From Bifidobacteriaceae bacterium NR021 (GTDB lineage Bacteria; Actinomycetota; Actinomycetes; Actinomycetales; Bifidobacteriaceae), in the NCBI GenBank assembly GCA_003585845.1, contig NQOP01000001.1, positions 475,375-481,816 of the forward strand: DNA of 6,442 nucleotides. The letters are read 5' to 3'. The notes under the pieces were generated by a model, which saw nothing but the letters and a program-made list of their open reading frames with translations, was not told the origin of the DNA and searched no databases. A program made the position numbers and the translations under genes. This document shows, piece by piece, positions 6,294 to 6,442 of the stretch (positions are counted from its first letter, which is position 1; the number at the start of each line of letters is the position of its first letter).

Positions 6294-6442
6294 ATGAAGC
6301 GCAGAATAGGTTGTTGGATTGCATTAGCTTTTGCATTAGCGTTAGCTATTTTTGCACGGTGTAACGATCAGTTTGGCTTTGGCACAGCGCTTATTATTTT
6401 AATTGTTTTGCCGATAATTTTGTTGCCGATAAATATCGTTGC
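6294..6442 (+). CDS. Hypothetical small membrane protein (3' end cut off)
   Basis: I do not recognise this gene. Forty-nine codons are visible from ATG, open to the right edge. The protein begins with a basic MKRR, then a hydrophobic segment (about residues 6-21, rich in Ala, Leu and Ile), a short polar turn with RCNDQFGFG (22-30), and a second hydrophobic segment (about 31-49). This is a two-helix membrane arrangement with the N-terminus probably on the inside, by the positive-inside rule. Cys23 in FARC does not fit a lipobox, so a lipoprotein is unlikely. A consensus -10, a Shine-Dalgarno and its own promoter suggest an independent transcription unit separate from pflA. The reading frame may continue well past the window, so it could be the start of a larger membrane protein. 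Confidence 0.65.
   Translation, partial: MKRRIGCWIALAFALALAIFARCNDQFGFGTALIILIVLPIILLPINIV

Overview
The window looks like chromosomal DNA from a low-GC member of the Bifidobacteriaceae, most probably Gardnerella or a close relative. The basis is the AT-leaning composition, a 791-residue pyruvate formate-lyase, a roughly 293-residue PFL-activating enzyme and a single-chain glutamine-dependent NAD synthetase. The genus is an inference from protein character and base composition. No database search was possible.

Layout. Positions 1-791 (minus strand) hold the first 263 codons of a MetQ/NlpA-type methionine-binding lipoprotein, which runs off the left edge. A 221-bp divergent intergenic region (792-1012) contains several short repeats and the promoters of metQ and nadE. 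nadE follows on the plus strand (1013-2710). It is complete, has no visible Shine-Dalgarno sequence and may be translated leaderlessly. A 117-bp gap then carries an 18-bp near-palindrome (2711-2728) that closely resembles a Rex operator, followed by pflB (2828-5203). A strong intrinsic terminator (5225-5261) separates pflB from pflA (5307-6188), which has its own AT-rich upstream region and Shine-Dalgarno. After pflA comes a weak terminator-like stretch, a T10 tract lying inside the spacer of a good sigma-A-type promoter, and the 5' end of a small two-helix membrane protein (6294 to the right edge).

How the genes fit together. PflB splits pyruvate with CoA into acetyl-CoA and formate, which gives the bifid shunt extra ATP without using NADH. 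PflA installs the glycyl radical that PflB needs. NadE makes NAD+, the cofactor whose NADH/NAD+ ratio is the usual signal for Rex. A Rex-like site between nadE and pflB therefore makes a coherent redox-control hypothesis. MetQ supplies methionine, the precursor of the S-adenosylmethionine consumed by PflA, but this link is only metabolic and no shared regulation is shown.

This is mostly a conserved housekeeping region. I see no mobile element, CRISPR array, tRNA, rRNA, defence system or clearly novel system. The most useful leads are the Rex-like operator, the apparently leaderless nadE, the terminator that splits pflB from pflA, and the homopolymer inside the last promoter.
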